A stretch of 64,000 nucleotides of DNA from Fortiea sp. LEGE XX443 (GCF_015206815.1 NZ_JADEXZ010000014.1:1-64000), one strand, 5' to 3'; shown: positions 45,401 through 53,719, counted from the stretch's first letter. Program-made: numbers and translations. Notes: generated from the sequence alone by a model not told the origin.

Positions 45401-46633
45401 TTGGAAGCAGAACGCACTCAGCTGTTAACCCAAGAACAGTCAGCTCGTGCTGTGGCTGAGACAGCCAACCGGAGCAAGGATGAGTTTTTGTCGATTCTTT
45501 CTCATGAACTGCGAAACCCGCTCAATTCTTTGCTAGGGTGGTCACAGTTGCTGCGGACAAAGCGGCTGAATGAAGCCAAGACTGAGCAAGCACTAGAAGC
45601 GATCGAGCATAGCGCCCAAGCGCAAGTCCAACTGATTAGGGATCTTTTGGACATCTCACGCATTAGCTCAGGTAGGCTGCGTCTGGAAGTTGAACCAACA
45701 GATTTATCCTCTGTGATTGAAGCAGCGATCGAAGTTGTCCAGCTTGCAGCCGAGACCAAAAACATTCAAATTACATCCAGATTGGATAATTCTAATCACA
45801 AAATATTAGGTGATCCCATCCGCTTACAACAAGTCGTTTGGAATTTACTCTCTAATGCCATTAAATTCACACCAGCAGGTGGAAGAATTGAGGTGACACT
45901 AGAATATTTTGCTTCCTATGCTGAAATTCAAGTGAGCGACACAGGCCAAGGAATTAATGCGGAGTTTCTACCTTATATTTTTGAACGCTTTCGTCAGGCT
46001 GATAGCAGCAGAACACGCTCAAATCCTGGGTTGGGACTGGGGCTTTCGATTGTGTTGCATTTGGTAGAACTCCACGGCGGTACAGTTAGTGCAGCAAGTC
46101 CAGGTGTAGGACAAGGGGCAACATTTACTGTGAGGCTACCACTGCAAACTAATCTAGAATCAAGTCCAGCACCAAGTGCGATCGCGCCTGTTGTCTCTAC
46201 TGACAGCACAGAAGTGCCAATTAAGAATATTCCCTCTCTGGCAGGTTTGCGGGTACTGGTTGTAGATGACGATGCAAGTATCCGCCAGTTAATGATCGCA
46301 GCACTTCAGCCGGAAGGAGTAGAAGTGACAGCCGCCGCTTCAGCCCAGGAAGCACTGTCCATACTCACAGCCAACCCCAATAGATATGATGTGCTTTTGT
46401 CTGACATCGGTATGCCCGATGAAGATGGTTATGACTTAATACGGCAGGTGAGGGCGTTAAGTGCTGATTTAGGCGGACAAATACCAGCCGCCGCACTGAC
46501 AGCCTATGCCAGAGAGGAAGAGCGTCAAGAGGCTCTCAGGGCTGGGTTTCAAATCCATCTTGCTAAACCTATTGAAGTCAATCAGTTGTTATTGGCGATC
46601 GCTTCCTTAACTGGACGTGTGACAAATGATTGA
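42431..46633 (+). CDS. CheB-CheR-PAS hybrid histidine kinase with receiver
   Basis: A 1400-residue cytoplasmic signalling fusion. Order: CheB methylesterase (about 26-205, with GASAGG, catalytic Ser34, VQHLSP His61 and LSGGDADG), CheR methyltransferase (about 236-490, with WVAGCSTGEEAYSI at 330-343), a long coiled-coil region of QATNQDL/NEELQSTNEELE repeats (about 672-745), two PAS domains (about 750-865 and 880-995), HisKA with phospho-His1025 (LSHELRNPLN), HATPase (about 1130-1245, DTGQGI and GLGLGLS) and a receiver with acidic DDD (1279-1281) and Asp1325. All catalytic residues look present. It may modify and sense receptors of a pili or chemotaxis-like pathway. No che operon is near. Confidence 0.93.
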   Translation: MNSRRSGKKSPSKSNGEQQDNQSELFPIVGMGASAGGLEAFTELLRNLPTDTGMAFVLVQHLSPNQKSLLREILSRTTQMPVVEVQDGMIVEANHVYVIPPNTQMTISQGVLKLSPRQKIRGHVMTVDTFFMSLAEERGNKAIAVVLSGGDADGARGLEVIKAAGGITFAQCQESAQVSSMPNTAIASGYVDFILTPREIAEEIAKISHHPYITQPNFVKTVEILPEGTDALSVVFSLLRAAKGVDFTHYKQTTLKRRILRRMILYKLDRLEDYVRYLQDNPAEVTALYQDVLITITSFFRDPEAFEALKTQVFPVIAKDRTPDSPIRIWVAGCSTGEEAYSIAICLLEYLTVQGINPTIQIFATDINEVAIEKARIGIYKPSQIVDISPERLQRFFVQVENGYQISKPVRELCVFARQNLINDPPFSRLDLISCRNVLIYLGSSVQKKLLPIFHYGLNSTGFLMLGTSETVGEFSDLFALVDKKYKIYSRKMAPARLGIDLVPSNYPVETINPQPIVSEEAWNNLEMQKEADRIVLNQYAPVGVVINNDLEILQFRGQTSSYLEPAPGRPSFNLLKMAKEDLRIELRTIIHQAKQRLEPVRKEGLQVREQDQVRLVRVDVVPFKPAAAAEQYFLVMFEEMHSSVAPGSEVGSDRRFRSKRSKQTSDEQEFIQLRQELATTKDYLQSIIEEQQATNQDLRAANEEILSSNEELQSTNEELETAKEEIQATNEELNTINDELQRRNIESTQVSNDLQNLLSSINIPILMLGGDLRIRRFTPAAGKIFNLIPTDVGRPLSDINHNLNLSDLEPQILEVINTLNFKTQEVQDQEGHWYDLRVRPYRTIDHKIDGAVLVLVDIDALKRSVEQLRASRDYAEAIVDTVKESLVVLNTDLRVVSANRYFYETFQVQPAETEQRLIFDIGNGQWNIPQLRSLLESILPNDTPFQDLEVEHNFEHGQKTVRLNARRMPHMENRQMILLVIEDITQRKQLEAERTQLLTQEQSARAVAETANRSKDEFLSILSHELRNPLNSLLGWSQLLRTKRLNEAKTEQALEAIEHSAQAQVQLIRDLLDISRISSGRLRLEVEPTDLSSVIEAAIEVVQLAAETKNIQITSRLDNSNHKILGDPIRLQQVVWNLLSNAIKFTPAGGRIEVTLEYFASYAEIQVSDTGQGINAEFLPYIFERFRQADSSRTRSNPGLGLGLSIVLHLVELHGGTVSAASPGVGQGATFTVRLPLQTNLESSPAPSAIAPVVSTDSTEVPIKNIPSLAGLRVLVVDDDASIRQLMIAALQPEGVEVTAAASAQEALSILTANPNRYDVLLSDIGMPDEDGYDLIRQVRALSADLGGQIPAAALTAYAREEERQEALRAGFQIHLAKPIEVNQLLLAIASLTGRVTND

Positions 46634-46780
46634 AATATTCCTGCAAAGATTGTGTTTCGATTTCGAGGGCATTGAACCCCGCTCAATCGGCGCTCCTACC
46701 CCTCCGCACCCACAATAACATGACGTGAGTTCGATGAGCTATAAAGCCGGAAACCCTTAACCAGCATTGTTTGTGAGAAC
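46634..46780. other. Short gap with GC-rich repeat debris
   Basis: GC-rich GGCGCTCCTACCCCTCCGCACCC and GACGTGAGTTCGATGAGC stretches lie between the hybrid kinase and the cobJ end. They look like fragments of dispersed repeats. No gene or terminator with a U tract is evident. Confidence 0.4.
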
Positions 46781-46913
46781 TAATACCAATTCTCTAAAAT
46801 CCGGCAACATATTCAAACCCCACAACCCAGACCAAATCAGAGTTTCTTAATTACGAATTACGTTAGCGAGTCCGCGAGCGTCATTACGAATTACGAATTA
46901 CGAATTGGTATTA
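46781..46913. mobile_element. Terminal-inverted-repeat element, copy A (133 bp)
   Basis: TAATACCAATTC (46781-46792) and GAATTGGTATTA (46902-46913) are a perfect 12-bp inverted pair. Inside are CAACATATTCAAACCCCACAA, AATTACG heptamers and a nested GTTAGCGAGTCCGCGAGCGTC. Copies lie at 56800-56936 and 63628-63727. The right end overlaps the cobJ stop codon. Confidence 0.82.
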
Positions 46914-48622
46914 GTATACCGACGAGGTGTATAAACTGAGATACTACTATCACCACGTTGGATAATTTTAGTCTGACTAGAACCAACGATAATTACTGTC
47001 CGCATATCAGCTACATCTGGCGTTAACTGCTCAAGGGTAATTACCTTAACTGTCTGTCCTGGCCTGCCAAGATTTCTACCCAATACTACGGGAGTCTCTG
47101 GTGTGCGATCGCGTAGCAAAATATCTCTAGTGGCTGCAAGTTGCCAAGAACGCTCTTTGGAAACGGGGTTATAAAAAGCGATCGCAAAATCAGCTTGAGC
47201 CGCCGCCGCAATGCGTTGTTCGATAATTGACCAAGGTTTTAAAATATCTGACAGTGAAATCGCGCAGAAATCATGTCCTAAGGGTGCGCCAACCGCCGCT
47301 GCTGCTGCTTGCATGGCAGAGATTCCCGGCGCAACGTAAATTTCTACACTGTCCCATTCTGCTTTGGGATGGCAATCAAGCACTTCAAAAACTGCCGCCG
47401 CCATTGCGTATATACCAGGATCACCGGAAGAAACAACCGCGACATATTTGCCTGTAGCTGCTAAATCGAGTGCCATTGTTGCTCGTGCAATTTCTTCGCG
47501 GTTATCAGATTCGTGGCGTTGCTTACCATCAGCAAAAGAACCAACTAAATCGAGGTAAGTTTTGTAACCTACTAAGTCAGTGGCGGCTTGGAGAATTTCT
47601 TTGACCTCTGGAGACATCCACTGCGATGAACCGGGGCCAGTGCCAATAATTGCTAATTTACCACGAGGTTGACCGATGGTATGGGGGTCAATCGGTTCGG
47701 GCGCGATCGCAAGTGCTATCTCAGCAGATGCAGTAGAAATTAGTTTACCAGATGATTTTGTCGCAGCCAGCGCGATCGCTTGTGCAGGGCTATAACTTTG
47801 TGTTTGTAAGGTTTGGGTAAAAAAGCGGACAGGTACACCCAAAGCATTAGCCACAGCATGAATTGTAGAATTGGTTGCGAGGGTGAGGGGTGCAAATATC
47901 CCGGCTACAGATGCGGGTGCAAGTTCAGTTTCTGCTAGTAGTTGTTGTACTGTAGTTAAAGTAACAGAAGGGTGAGTAATGGCGATCGCTACAGTTTTGG
48001 GATGATAAACTAGACGATTAGCTGTAGGATTCACCAAGCGTTCTGAAACTTGAATGGTCAAATCTCCTTCAGAAGCGATTGGCAATTGACTATTACTCAA
48101 CCAAGGTGCAGTTCCCTCTAACTTTACCTGCGCCCCAGCTAACAAATCTGAAATAAATTTTTTAGCATCATCTGGATTTGCTAAATGATAGCCAGCCGGA
48201 GGAGACAACAGCGCCGTGCGGAAACGGATATCACCTGTAGTTGTAATTGCTGCTTGCACATTCAATACCTCAGCAATACAGCGTGCCAAATCATTAACTC
48301 CATTCAGTCCACCCAACAGGGGTACAACAGCACTACCATCTTCCGCCACAGCTAACACTGGCGGTTCCTGACGCTTATCAGAAATCAAAGGTGCTAAGGT
48401 TCTAATGAGAATACCAGCAGCACAAATGCCTATTAGTGGTGTTCCCGCAGCGAATAACTCCCGTAGTGTTTCGCCAAAATTCGTAAAACTGACATCAACG
48501 CCAGATGTGCGATGTGCTAAACCATATAAAGTTGCTCCTGGTAAGGCGCTGATTATTTTGCGGGCTATTGCTACGCTATTTTGACCTAGTACCACAACAG
48601 CAGGTGCAACCTTCGTGATCAT
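46898..48622 (-). CDS. cobJ: Fused CbiG / precorrin-3B C17-methyltransferase (CobJ)
   Basis: A 574-residue cobalamin-pathway fusion. Residues 1 to ~320 are CbiG-like (FGETLRELFAAGTPLIGICA, GGLNGVNDLARCIAEVL, then GIFAPLTLATNSTIH), which opens the delta-lactone of the corrin precursor in anaerobic routes. Residues ~325-574 are a CobJ/CbiH SAM methyltransferase with GTGPGSSQWMSPEV, SSGDPGIYAMA and APGISAMQAAAAAVGAPLGHDF. The C-terminus ends NTNS, with the last codons and stop taken from a repeat element, so native C-terminal sequence may have been lost or replaced. No other cob gene is adjacent and no cobalamin riboswitch was recognised upstream. Confidence 0.93.
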   Translation of the reverse strand: MITKVAPAVVVLGQNSVAIARKIISALPGATLYGLAHRTSGVDVSFTNFGETLRELFAAGTPLIGICAAGILIRTLAPLISDKRQEPPVLAVAEDGSAVVPLLGGLNGVNDLARCIAEVLNVQAAITTTGDIRFRTALLSPPAGYHLANPDDAKKFISDLLAGAQVKLEGTAPWLSNSQLPIASEGDLTIQVSERLVNPTANRLVYHPKTVAIAITHPSVTLTTVQQLLAETELAPASVAGIFAPLTLATNSTIHAVANALGVPVRFFTQTLQTQSYSPAQAIALAATKSSGKLISTASAEIALAIAPEPIDPHTIGQPRGKLAIIGTGPGSSQWMSPEVKEILQAATDLVGYKTYLDLVGSFADGKQRHESDNREEIARATMALDLAATGKYVAVVSSGDPGIYAMAAAVFEVLDCHPKAEWDSVEIYVAPGISAMQAAAAAVGAPLGHDFCAISLSDILKPWSIIEQRIAAAAQADFAIAFYNPVSKERSWQLAATRDILLRDRTPETPVVLGRNLGRPGQTVKVITLEQLTPDVADMRTVIIVGSSQTKIIQRGDSSISVYTPRRYTNTNS

Positions 48623-48702
48623 AAGAGTTCTTGAACTTGAATAGATATCGGATCAAAGTTAATATCCTTCAAATCAAACCACAGATGTACTGCCTTTTAA
48701 CG

Positions 48703-49002
48703 TTAATTCTGAGCAACATCTTCTACTTGTTGATTGCACCAGTAGGCAGAACCATCCCGCTCTCTGTTAATTAGTCCTTTTTCAAACATTTCTCGTCGCA
48801 ACAGAGCATGATCGCCGAAAGTGTGATGATCATTTAAAATCGCATTTACTTGTTTCTCAGTGTAAATTATACCTACTTCAAACTTCGTTGCTAAATATTC
48901 CAACACTAGCCTTTGGAACTTGCCTTTATTCCGCTTTGAAGGCCATTCTTTCACACGTCCTTGTTCATCTAGATAGCGTTGAATTTCAACAAAGTAGTTC
49001 AT
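48703..49002 (-). CDS. DUF2087 domain protein
   Basis: A 99-residue protein with the DUF2087 pattern: RVKEWPSKRNKGKFQRLVLEYLATKF, YTEKQVNAILNDHHTFGDHALLRREMFEKGLINRERDGSAYW. The predicted fold is a compact winged-helix-like helical domain, often fused to ArsR-type regulators or standing alone as here. DNA binding is possible but unproven. It lies 80 bp upstream of the cobJ start on the same strand and may be co-transcribed. ATG 49002 is the only sensible start. Confidence 0.85.
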   Translation of the reverse strand: MNYFVEIQRYLDEQGRVKEWPSKRNKGKFQRLVLEYLATKFEVGIIYTEKQVNAILNDHHTFGDHALLRREMFEKGLINRERDGSAYWCNQQVEDVAQN

Positions 49003-49522
49003 GTCTTTTAGCTAGATGTGTAATCACATCTGTGCAATCTGATATTGCTGGAGATGGCGATCGCATATTACCGCATCTGCCCCTCTGTAACCAATTAATC
49101 CTCCTAAAGAAATTTGCTAGGACAGCATAATTTAGTTTTGATTAACAATACCTTTGCCAAAATAAGAGGGTGAAGAGAGAGGGCTGATGTAGTAGAGTTA
49201 TTGTCTTCCCAAACGACAACTCAAAAGCCACAATCAACCCATGCCCGACATTTTATCACTAACAAACTTATGGGCTGGATAGATTTTTTTCTAGCCTAGT
49301 TAGCAAACCTAAGCTAAAAGAGGCAGAGCATTTTGTTAAAATCACACCTAATCCCTATTAAGGATTGAAACCTCCAGGAAAAATACACCAGTATCCACCA
49401 CCAACTGGTTAAAATCACACCTAATCCCTATTAGGGATTAAAACCAAGCACATGAAGACAATAAAATCTCAGATTAACATTATTATGAAGTGAATCTTTC
49501 ACGCGTAGACAACGGTATTTAA
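49003..49522. other. Intergenic region containing a CRISPR-like pair
   Basis: The only structured content is the two-repeat array at 49335-49444. The rest is AT-rich with a HIP1-like site near 49058. There is no leader of typical A/T composition adjacent to either end that I could single out, and no cas gene within the window. Confidence 0.55.
49335..49444 (+). CRISPR. Two-repeat CRISPR-like array with one spacer
   Basis: Two 37-bp repeats (49335-49371 and 49408-49444) differ at two positions and enclose one 36-bp spacer. Each repeat starts GTTAAAATCACACCTAATCC and ends with an AATCCCTATTA.GGATT palindromic core and AAAC. The second repeat carries the degenerate end (GGGATTAAAAC), as expected for the distal terminal repeat. 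Sizes are as in cyanobacterial arrays, but only one spacer remains. Confidence 0.7.
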
Positions 49523-50428
49523 ATGAACGATAAAACCTCGACTAGTCGCAAACATGTAGAAAGTGAAGAATCGCTTAACTCAGTTCTCAACTTTCTCCAA
49601 GTACCTTTTGAGATAACAAACTTGATCAATGGTGAACATGGTACTGCTCAGGTTCTATCCATCAACGAAAGTACTGGTGAATCTACACAAAGAGCTATCA
49701 TAAAAAAAGGTTGGAATGCACCTATTGGTCATTTCACTACGGATGTGGAAATTTTTGTACTTACTGGCACACTTTACCAGGGTGGGTTTTCACTCCGCAA
49801 TCTTAGTTACTCTTTCATTCCAGCTGGCATACCTACTGGCCCTTGGAAAACAGAAGAAGACACTATTCTTTTGTGGATGCCAGATGCTACCCCCACTTAT
49901 ATCACAGAAGACTACGCCAGCCTTGAGCAAATCCCTGAAAGTTCTGTATATCATGTGAATATGCAGACTCACCCACGGATGACTGAGTATGTGCCATTGC
50001 AAGAACTCCATGCGATGAAATGGGAAAGCACAACATTCTTACCTCCAGGTTCAGCGCGTAAAAGCTTGTATACCAATAAAAAAACCGGACGCGCCACATG
50101 GATTCTTGGCTTAGTACCTATGTGGATTGAAGGTAACTTTTATGCTGGTCATCCTACCACCGAGGAGGCGTATGTTATTTCTGGAGATGTGCTGGGACAT
50201 TGGTCTATGAGCGATGATCCTTTCAATAGACGCTATAGCGCAATGTGCAAAGATGGCTACTACTGGCGACCAGCACACATTCCACACGGCCCCTTCTGGA
50301 CGGAAAGTGGCGCACTACTTCTGTTTCGCACCAACGATCGCTTAGATTGTTATTGGATACTGCATAACCCAGATATTACGCAGCAAGATCAAGCACGTCT
50401 CCATACGGCGCTTGATCAAAAAACGTGA
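49523..50428 (+). CDS. Bicupin domain protein, function unknown
   Basis: A 301-residue protein with two cupin halves. The first has GHFTTDVEIFVLTGTLYQG and SYSFIPAGIPTGPW; the second EGNFYAGHPTTEEAYVISGDVLG and YYWRPAHIPHGPFW. Both halves keep the cupin glycine and proline positions, and the second shows His and Glu that could bind a metal; the first also has His, Asp and Glu. It resembles the DUF4437-type cupins. It is the first of four neighbouring genes (aspartyl hydroxylase, amidohydrolase, alpha/beta hydrolase) in alternate orientations; whether they cooperate is not shown. It follows the CRISPR-like pair by 78 bp. Confidence 0.72.
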   Translation: MNDKTSTSRKHVESEESLNSVLNFLQVPFEITNLINGEHGTAQVLSINESTGESTQRAIIKKGWNAPIGHFTTDVEIFVLTGTLYQGGFSLRNLSYSFIPAGIPTGPWKTEEDTILLWMPDATPTYITEDYASLEQIPESSVYHVNMQTHPRMTEYVPLQELHAMKWESTTFLPPGSARKSLYTNKKTGRATWILGLVPMWIEGNFYAGHPTTEEAYVISGDVLGHWSMSDDPFNRRYSAMCKDGYYWRPAHIPHGPFWTESGALLLFRTNDRLDCYWILHNPDITQQDQARLHTALDQKT

Positions 50429-50480
50429 GTAGTCAAAAGTCAAAATTAAGAAATCTAGGTAACAAATAATAAATGACAAA

Positions 50481-51281
50481 TTAAGCTTCTAAGACTTTAT
50501 CCCACTCTAATTGATGAGCTAAACCATACTTGATAAAATCTTCTACTTTAGCTTTATCGCTTTTACCAAACACACCTAAGCTGTAAGGATTATCTTGCAT
50601 ACGCTGTATGACTTGCTCTTTTTCAAAGCTAATTACCTCTTCTCTTGGCTGATTTGGTTTAAAAAAGTCTACAACCAAGACAGTTCTATCAAAATTGGTG
50701 TAATTGTGGGGGCAATGTGGATAGCTATGATCTAAAATCAGGAATTCTCCTTCATGCCAATAAAGCTGCTCATGGCAGATTTTCATTGCTACATCTCCCT
50801 CTGGTACAATCAATCCTAAATAGCCACGATTTGTATGCGGGTTATAGTTTACATGCAGCTTGATATCTAACCCTGGGTGGAATGTACCAAAATATACGTT
50901 TCTGATGATATTTTCATTGAGAGAATTCACTGTTGCGATCGCCTGCGCCAAATTGGGGAAATACTTCTCTCTAATTGCCAGTGCTTTTGCTGAGGCATCA
51001 TCTACCCCATAATCAGGATATTGTATTTGATGTAATTGAATATATTTTTCGATAAACAAACCTTGAAATAAAATACCAAAAGCACTATATTTACCGTTCC
51101 CCTTAGTTTTAATTGTTTTACTTTTAGGCCCCAAAACATCGTAAGTAAATTTTAACTCTTCATTAGATGCAGACTTAATAAAGTGTGTAAACTCCTCTCT
51201 TATTACTTTCCAGTTATTTTGCAAGTTTTTAAGAAAAGGAAATTGCTGTGGGTCTAAATGATACTCATTAAAAATTTCCAT
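50481..51281 (-). CDS. Aspartyl/asparaginyl beta-hydroxylase family protein
   Basis: A 266-residue member of the AspH-type non-haem iron/2-oxoglutarate oxygenases. The metal and cosubstrate region reads GLDIKLHVNYNPHTNRGYLG, then EQLYWHEGEFLILDHSYPHC and TVLVVDFFKP, with the two histidines and the spacing expected for this family. Substrate could be a free amino acid, a peptide or another small molecule; bacterial members are diverse. It is divergent from the amidohydrolase gene with starts only 47 bp apart, so the two likely share a regulatory region. Confidence 0.8.
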   Translation of the reverse strand: MEIFNEYHLDPQQFPFLKNLQNNWKVIREEFTHFIKSASNEELKFTYDVLGPKSKTIKTKGNGKYSAFGILFQGLFIEKYIQLHQIQYPDYGVDDASAKALAIREKYFPNLAQAIATVNSLNENIIRNVYFGTFHPGLDIKLHVNYNPHTNRGYLGLIVPEGDVAMKICHEQLYWHEGEFLILDHSYPHCPHNYTNFDRTVLVVDFFKPNQPREEVISFEKEQVIQRMQDNPYSLGVFGKSDKAKVEDFIKYGLAHQLEWDKVLEA

Positions 51282-51328
51282 TGTCTCTTATTTTGGGATT
51301 ATGTACTTATTTTAGTGTGAGGTCTACT

Positions 51329-52798
51329 ATGTCTGAATCTCCCTTATTAGATCGAATTATTAAAAATGTGCGGGTTGTTCGTCCTCATCATGATGCTGTT
51401 GAACTACTTGACTTAGGTATTAAAGATGAGAAATTTGCTCAAATTGCGCCTAATATTAGTCCAGACCAAGCTAAAGAGGCCTTTGATGCCAAAAACCTAC
51501 TAGGCTTTCCTGGGGTTGTAGATGCTCACATGCACATTGGTATCTATCAACCTCTTGACCAAGATGCTGTAACTGAAAGCAAAGCCGCTGCAATGGGGGG
51601 AGTCACAACTAGTCTTAATTACATCCGTACAGGACAATATTATTTAAATAAAGGTGGTTCTTACCAAGATTTTTTTCCAGAAGTATTAGCATTATCCGCA
51701 GGTAATTTTTTTGTTGATTACAGCTATCACGTTGCACCTATAGCTAGTCAACATATTGACGAAATACCTCTATTGTTTGAAGAACATGGGGTAACTTCAT
51801 TTAAAATCTTCATGTTTTATGGCGGCTATGGGTTGCATGGTTTGTCAGACCAGCAAAACCTGTTTTTGATGATAAATAAAGAAGAACGCTACGACTTCGC
51901 TCATTTTGAATTTATTATGCGTGGTATAACTCGCTTGATGGCAGAACACCCAGCAGCGCGAGATACTATTAGTTTGAGTTTGCATTGCGAAGTTGCAGAA
52001 ATTCTCAACGCATACACCAAAATAGTAGAAAATGATTCTAGCCTGAATGGACTGCACGCTTACAGTGCAGCGCGTCCACCTCATTCGGAAGGGTTAGCAA
52101 TTTGCATTGCTTCTTATTTGGCACATGAAACTAACTGTGCAAATATCAATTTGTTGCATCTAAGTTCTCGCAAAGCAATGGAAGCAGCTTTGACTATGCA
52201 AACTGCTTTTCCTCATATCAATTTTCGGCGAGAAGTCACCGTTGGACATTTACTATTAGATGTTGATACACCTAATGGTACTTGGGCAAAGGTTAACCCT
52301 CCGATTCGTCCTCGCGCTGATGTGGAATATTTATGGCAAGCGGTACTAAATAATCAAGTAGATTGGATTGTGAGCGACCATGCTTGCTGTTCTGCTGAAC
52401 AAAAAAGAAGTGCGAAAGACCCGAATAATATTTGGTTAGCAAAGTCTGGTTTTGGCGGTACAGAATATTTACTGTCGGGTGTATTTAGTGAAGGTAGTAA
52501 GCGAGGGATGTCTTACAACCACATGGCTAAATTGCTATCTTGGAACCCATCGCGGCGCTTTGGTTTGTTGGAAAAAGGAGATATTGCTGTTGGTTATGAT
52601 GCTGATTTAGTGTTGGTAGATCCTAATGAAAGCTTTGTGGTACGCGCGGCTGAGTCAGAATCACAGCAAGGTTATACACCTTTTGAAGGGATGGAGTTAA
52701 CAGGACGGGTGAAGAGTACCTTTTTGCGAGGAAATTTGATTTATGACAATGGACAGGTTTTGGGTTCACCAACTGGGCGTTATATCAAAAGATTTTAG
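51329..52798 (+). CDS. Dihydropyrimidinase / dihydroorotase-like cyclic amidohydrolase
   Basis: A 489-residue TIM-barrel amidohydrolase acting on cyclic amide bonds such as hydantoin, dihydropyrimidine or dihydroorotate. Metal ligands: DAHMHIG, the carboxylatable lysine in SFKIFMFYGGYG, His in SLHCEVAEI and NLLHLSS, and Asp in DWIVSDHACC. The C-terminal region ends with YDADLVLVDPNESF and FEGMELTGRVKSTFLRG. I chose ATG 51329 because GAGG lies 7 bp upstream; a TTG/ATG extension to 51281 would overlap the neighbour's start. Divergent with the aspartyl hydroxylase gene. The likely role is processing a cyclic amide in the same local pathway. Confidence 0.88.
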   Translation: MSESPLLDRIIKNVRVVRPHHDAVELLDLGIKDEKFAQIAPNISPDQAKEAFDAKNLLGFPGVVDAHMHIGIYQPLDQDAVTESKAAAMGGVTTSLNYIRTGQYYLNKGGSYQDFFPEVLALSAGNFFVDYSYHVAPIASQHIDEIPLLFEEHGVTSFKIFMFYGGYGLHGLSDQQNLFLMINKEERYDFAHFEFIMRGITRLMAEHPAARDTISLSLHCEVAEILNAYTKIVENDSSLNGLHAYSAARPPHSEGLAICIASYLAHETNCANINLLHLSSRKAMEAALTMQTAFPHINFRREVTVGHLLLDVDTPNGTWAKVNPPIRPRADVEYLWQAVLNNQVDWIVSDHACCSAEQKRSAKDPNNIWLAKSGFGGTEYLLSGVFSEGSKRGMSYNHMAKLLSWNPSRRFGLLEKGDIAVGYDADLVLVDPNESFVVRAAESESQQGYTPFEGMELTGRVKSTFLRGNLIYDNGQVLGSPTGRYIKRF

Positions 52799-52888
52799 AG
52801 TAATTGACTTGATTGCTTGATAGGTAGGTGCGATCACACTCACGATTTTATTCTTAAATTTATAAGTTTCTACTTAAAGTCCTCAATA

Positions 52889-53719
52889 CTATATTTCATC
52901 TACTGAGTTATTATCTAAAAATTCAATTACTAACTTTGATATTTCATCAGGTATTTGGTTCATCATAGCCATAGTTCCGCTTTCAATATTAATTATCCTT
53001 GCATCAGGAACTGCTACTAAAATAAACTTTCTATTATCTACCTTAGCAAAACCTAGCCTTTCTATTTCTTTTATATCTTCTATACCAGATAATATTAGAG
53101 TTGGCGCTTTAATTAAACAGAATCTTGCTTCCATTCTTTGGCAGTAGTCTATAACAGCTAAAGGTGCATACCAAGGATAGCCAAAACATTTTAATTCATC
53201 TAAAAGCCAACGATGCTTTAATTCAGCAGAATTTATATAGCCGGATCTAGCTAACCATCTTTCCATGAGATATGAACCGTCTGCTTTTATATTCAAACCT
53301 TCACACATCTTGGATATAGCTACTTTTCCTTCTTTACTAAAGTTATCTATATTGCATAATATAATTTTTTTGACTCGCTCGGAGTAAGCTGCTGCTACTT
53401 CTGCTGCTACATAAGCTCCTGTATGGTGTCCAAGAAGACTTGCAGTTTTGATTCCTAGTTCGTCTAGGAGTAAAATAACAGTTTTTGCGTAATCCTCAAT
53501 TGAATACATTCTTGGTGGTTTATCAGAATCTCCTAACCCTAAAAGATCCATAGCAATGACTAGTCGTTTCTGAGCAAAAATTGGTATTAACTCACGGAAT
53601 TCATCACTACTTCTGAAGTTTTGATGCAGCAAAAGGATAGGTTCTCCCGCACCGCTAATGCGATAATGAATTTGCCCATCTTCTGTATCTAAAAAAGCTC
53701 GTTTGATTGGTTTATTCAT
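52889..53719 (-). CDS. Alpha/beta-hydrolase fold protein with altered catalytic residues
   Basis: A 276-residue alpha/beta hydrolase by fold: ILLLHQNFRSSDEF (oxyanion region), MDLLGLGDSDKPP, then the nucleophile elbow LLGHHTGAYVA. The usual GxSxG is here GHHTG, with His in the Ser position. The acid region GIEDIKEIERLG has an Asp, but the usual catalytic His block GHfpm.E.P is ESGTMAMMNQIPDE. Two of three triad residues are therefore replaced. It may be a pseudo-enzyme or use a different mechanism. It lies 22 bp from hisS on the same strand, possibly co-transcribed, and closes the accessory block. Confidence 0.72.
   Translation of the reverse strand: MNKPIKRAFLDTEDGQIHYRISGAGEPILLLHQNFRSSDEFRELIPIFAQKRLVIAMDLLGLGDSDKPPRMYSIEDYAKTVILLLDELGIKTASLLGHHTGAYVAAEVAAAYSERVKKIILCNIDNFSKEGKVAISKMCEGLNIKADGSYLMERWLARSGYINSAELKHRWLLDELKCFGYPWYAPLAVIDYCQRMEARFCLIKAPTLILSGIEDIKEIERLGFAKVDNRKFILVAVPDARIINIESGTMAMMNQIPDEISKLVIEFLDNNSVDEI

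Noticed and set aside
48623-48702. Possible cobalamin riboswitch upstream of CbiG-CobJ
   Set aside because: The gap is only 80 bp and contains no recognisable B12-box.
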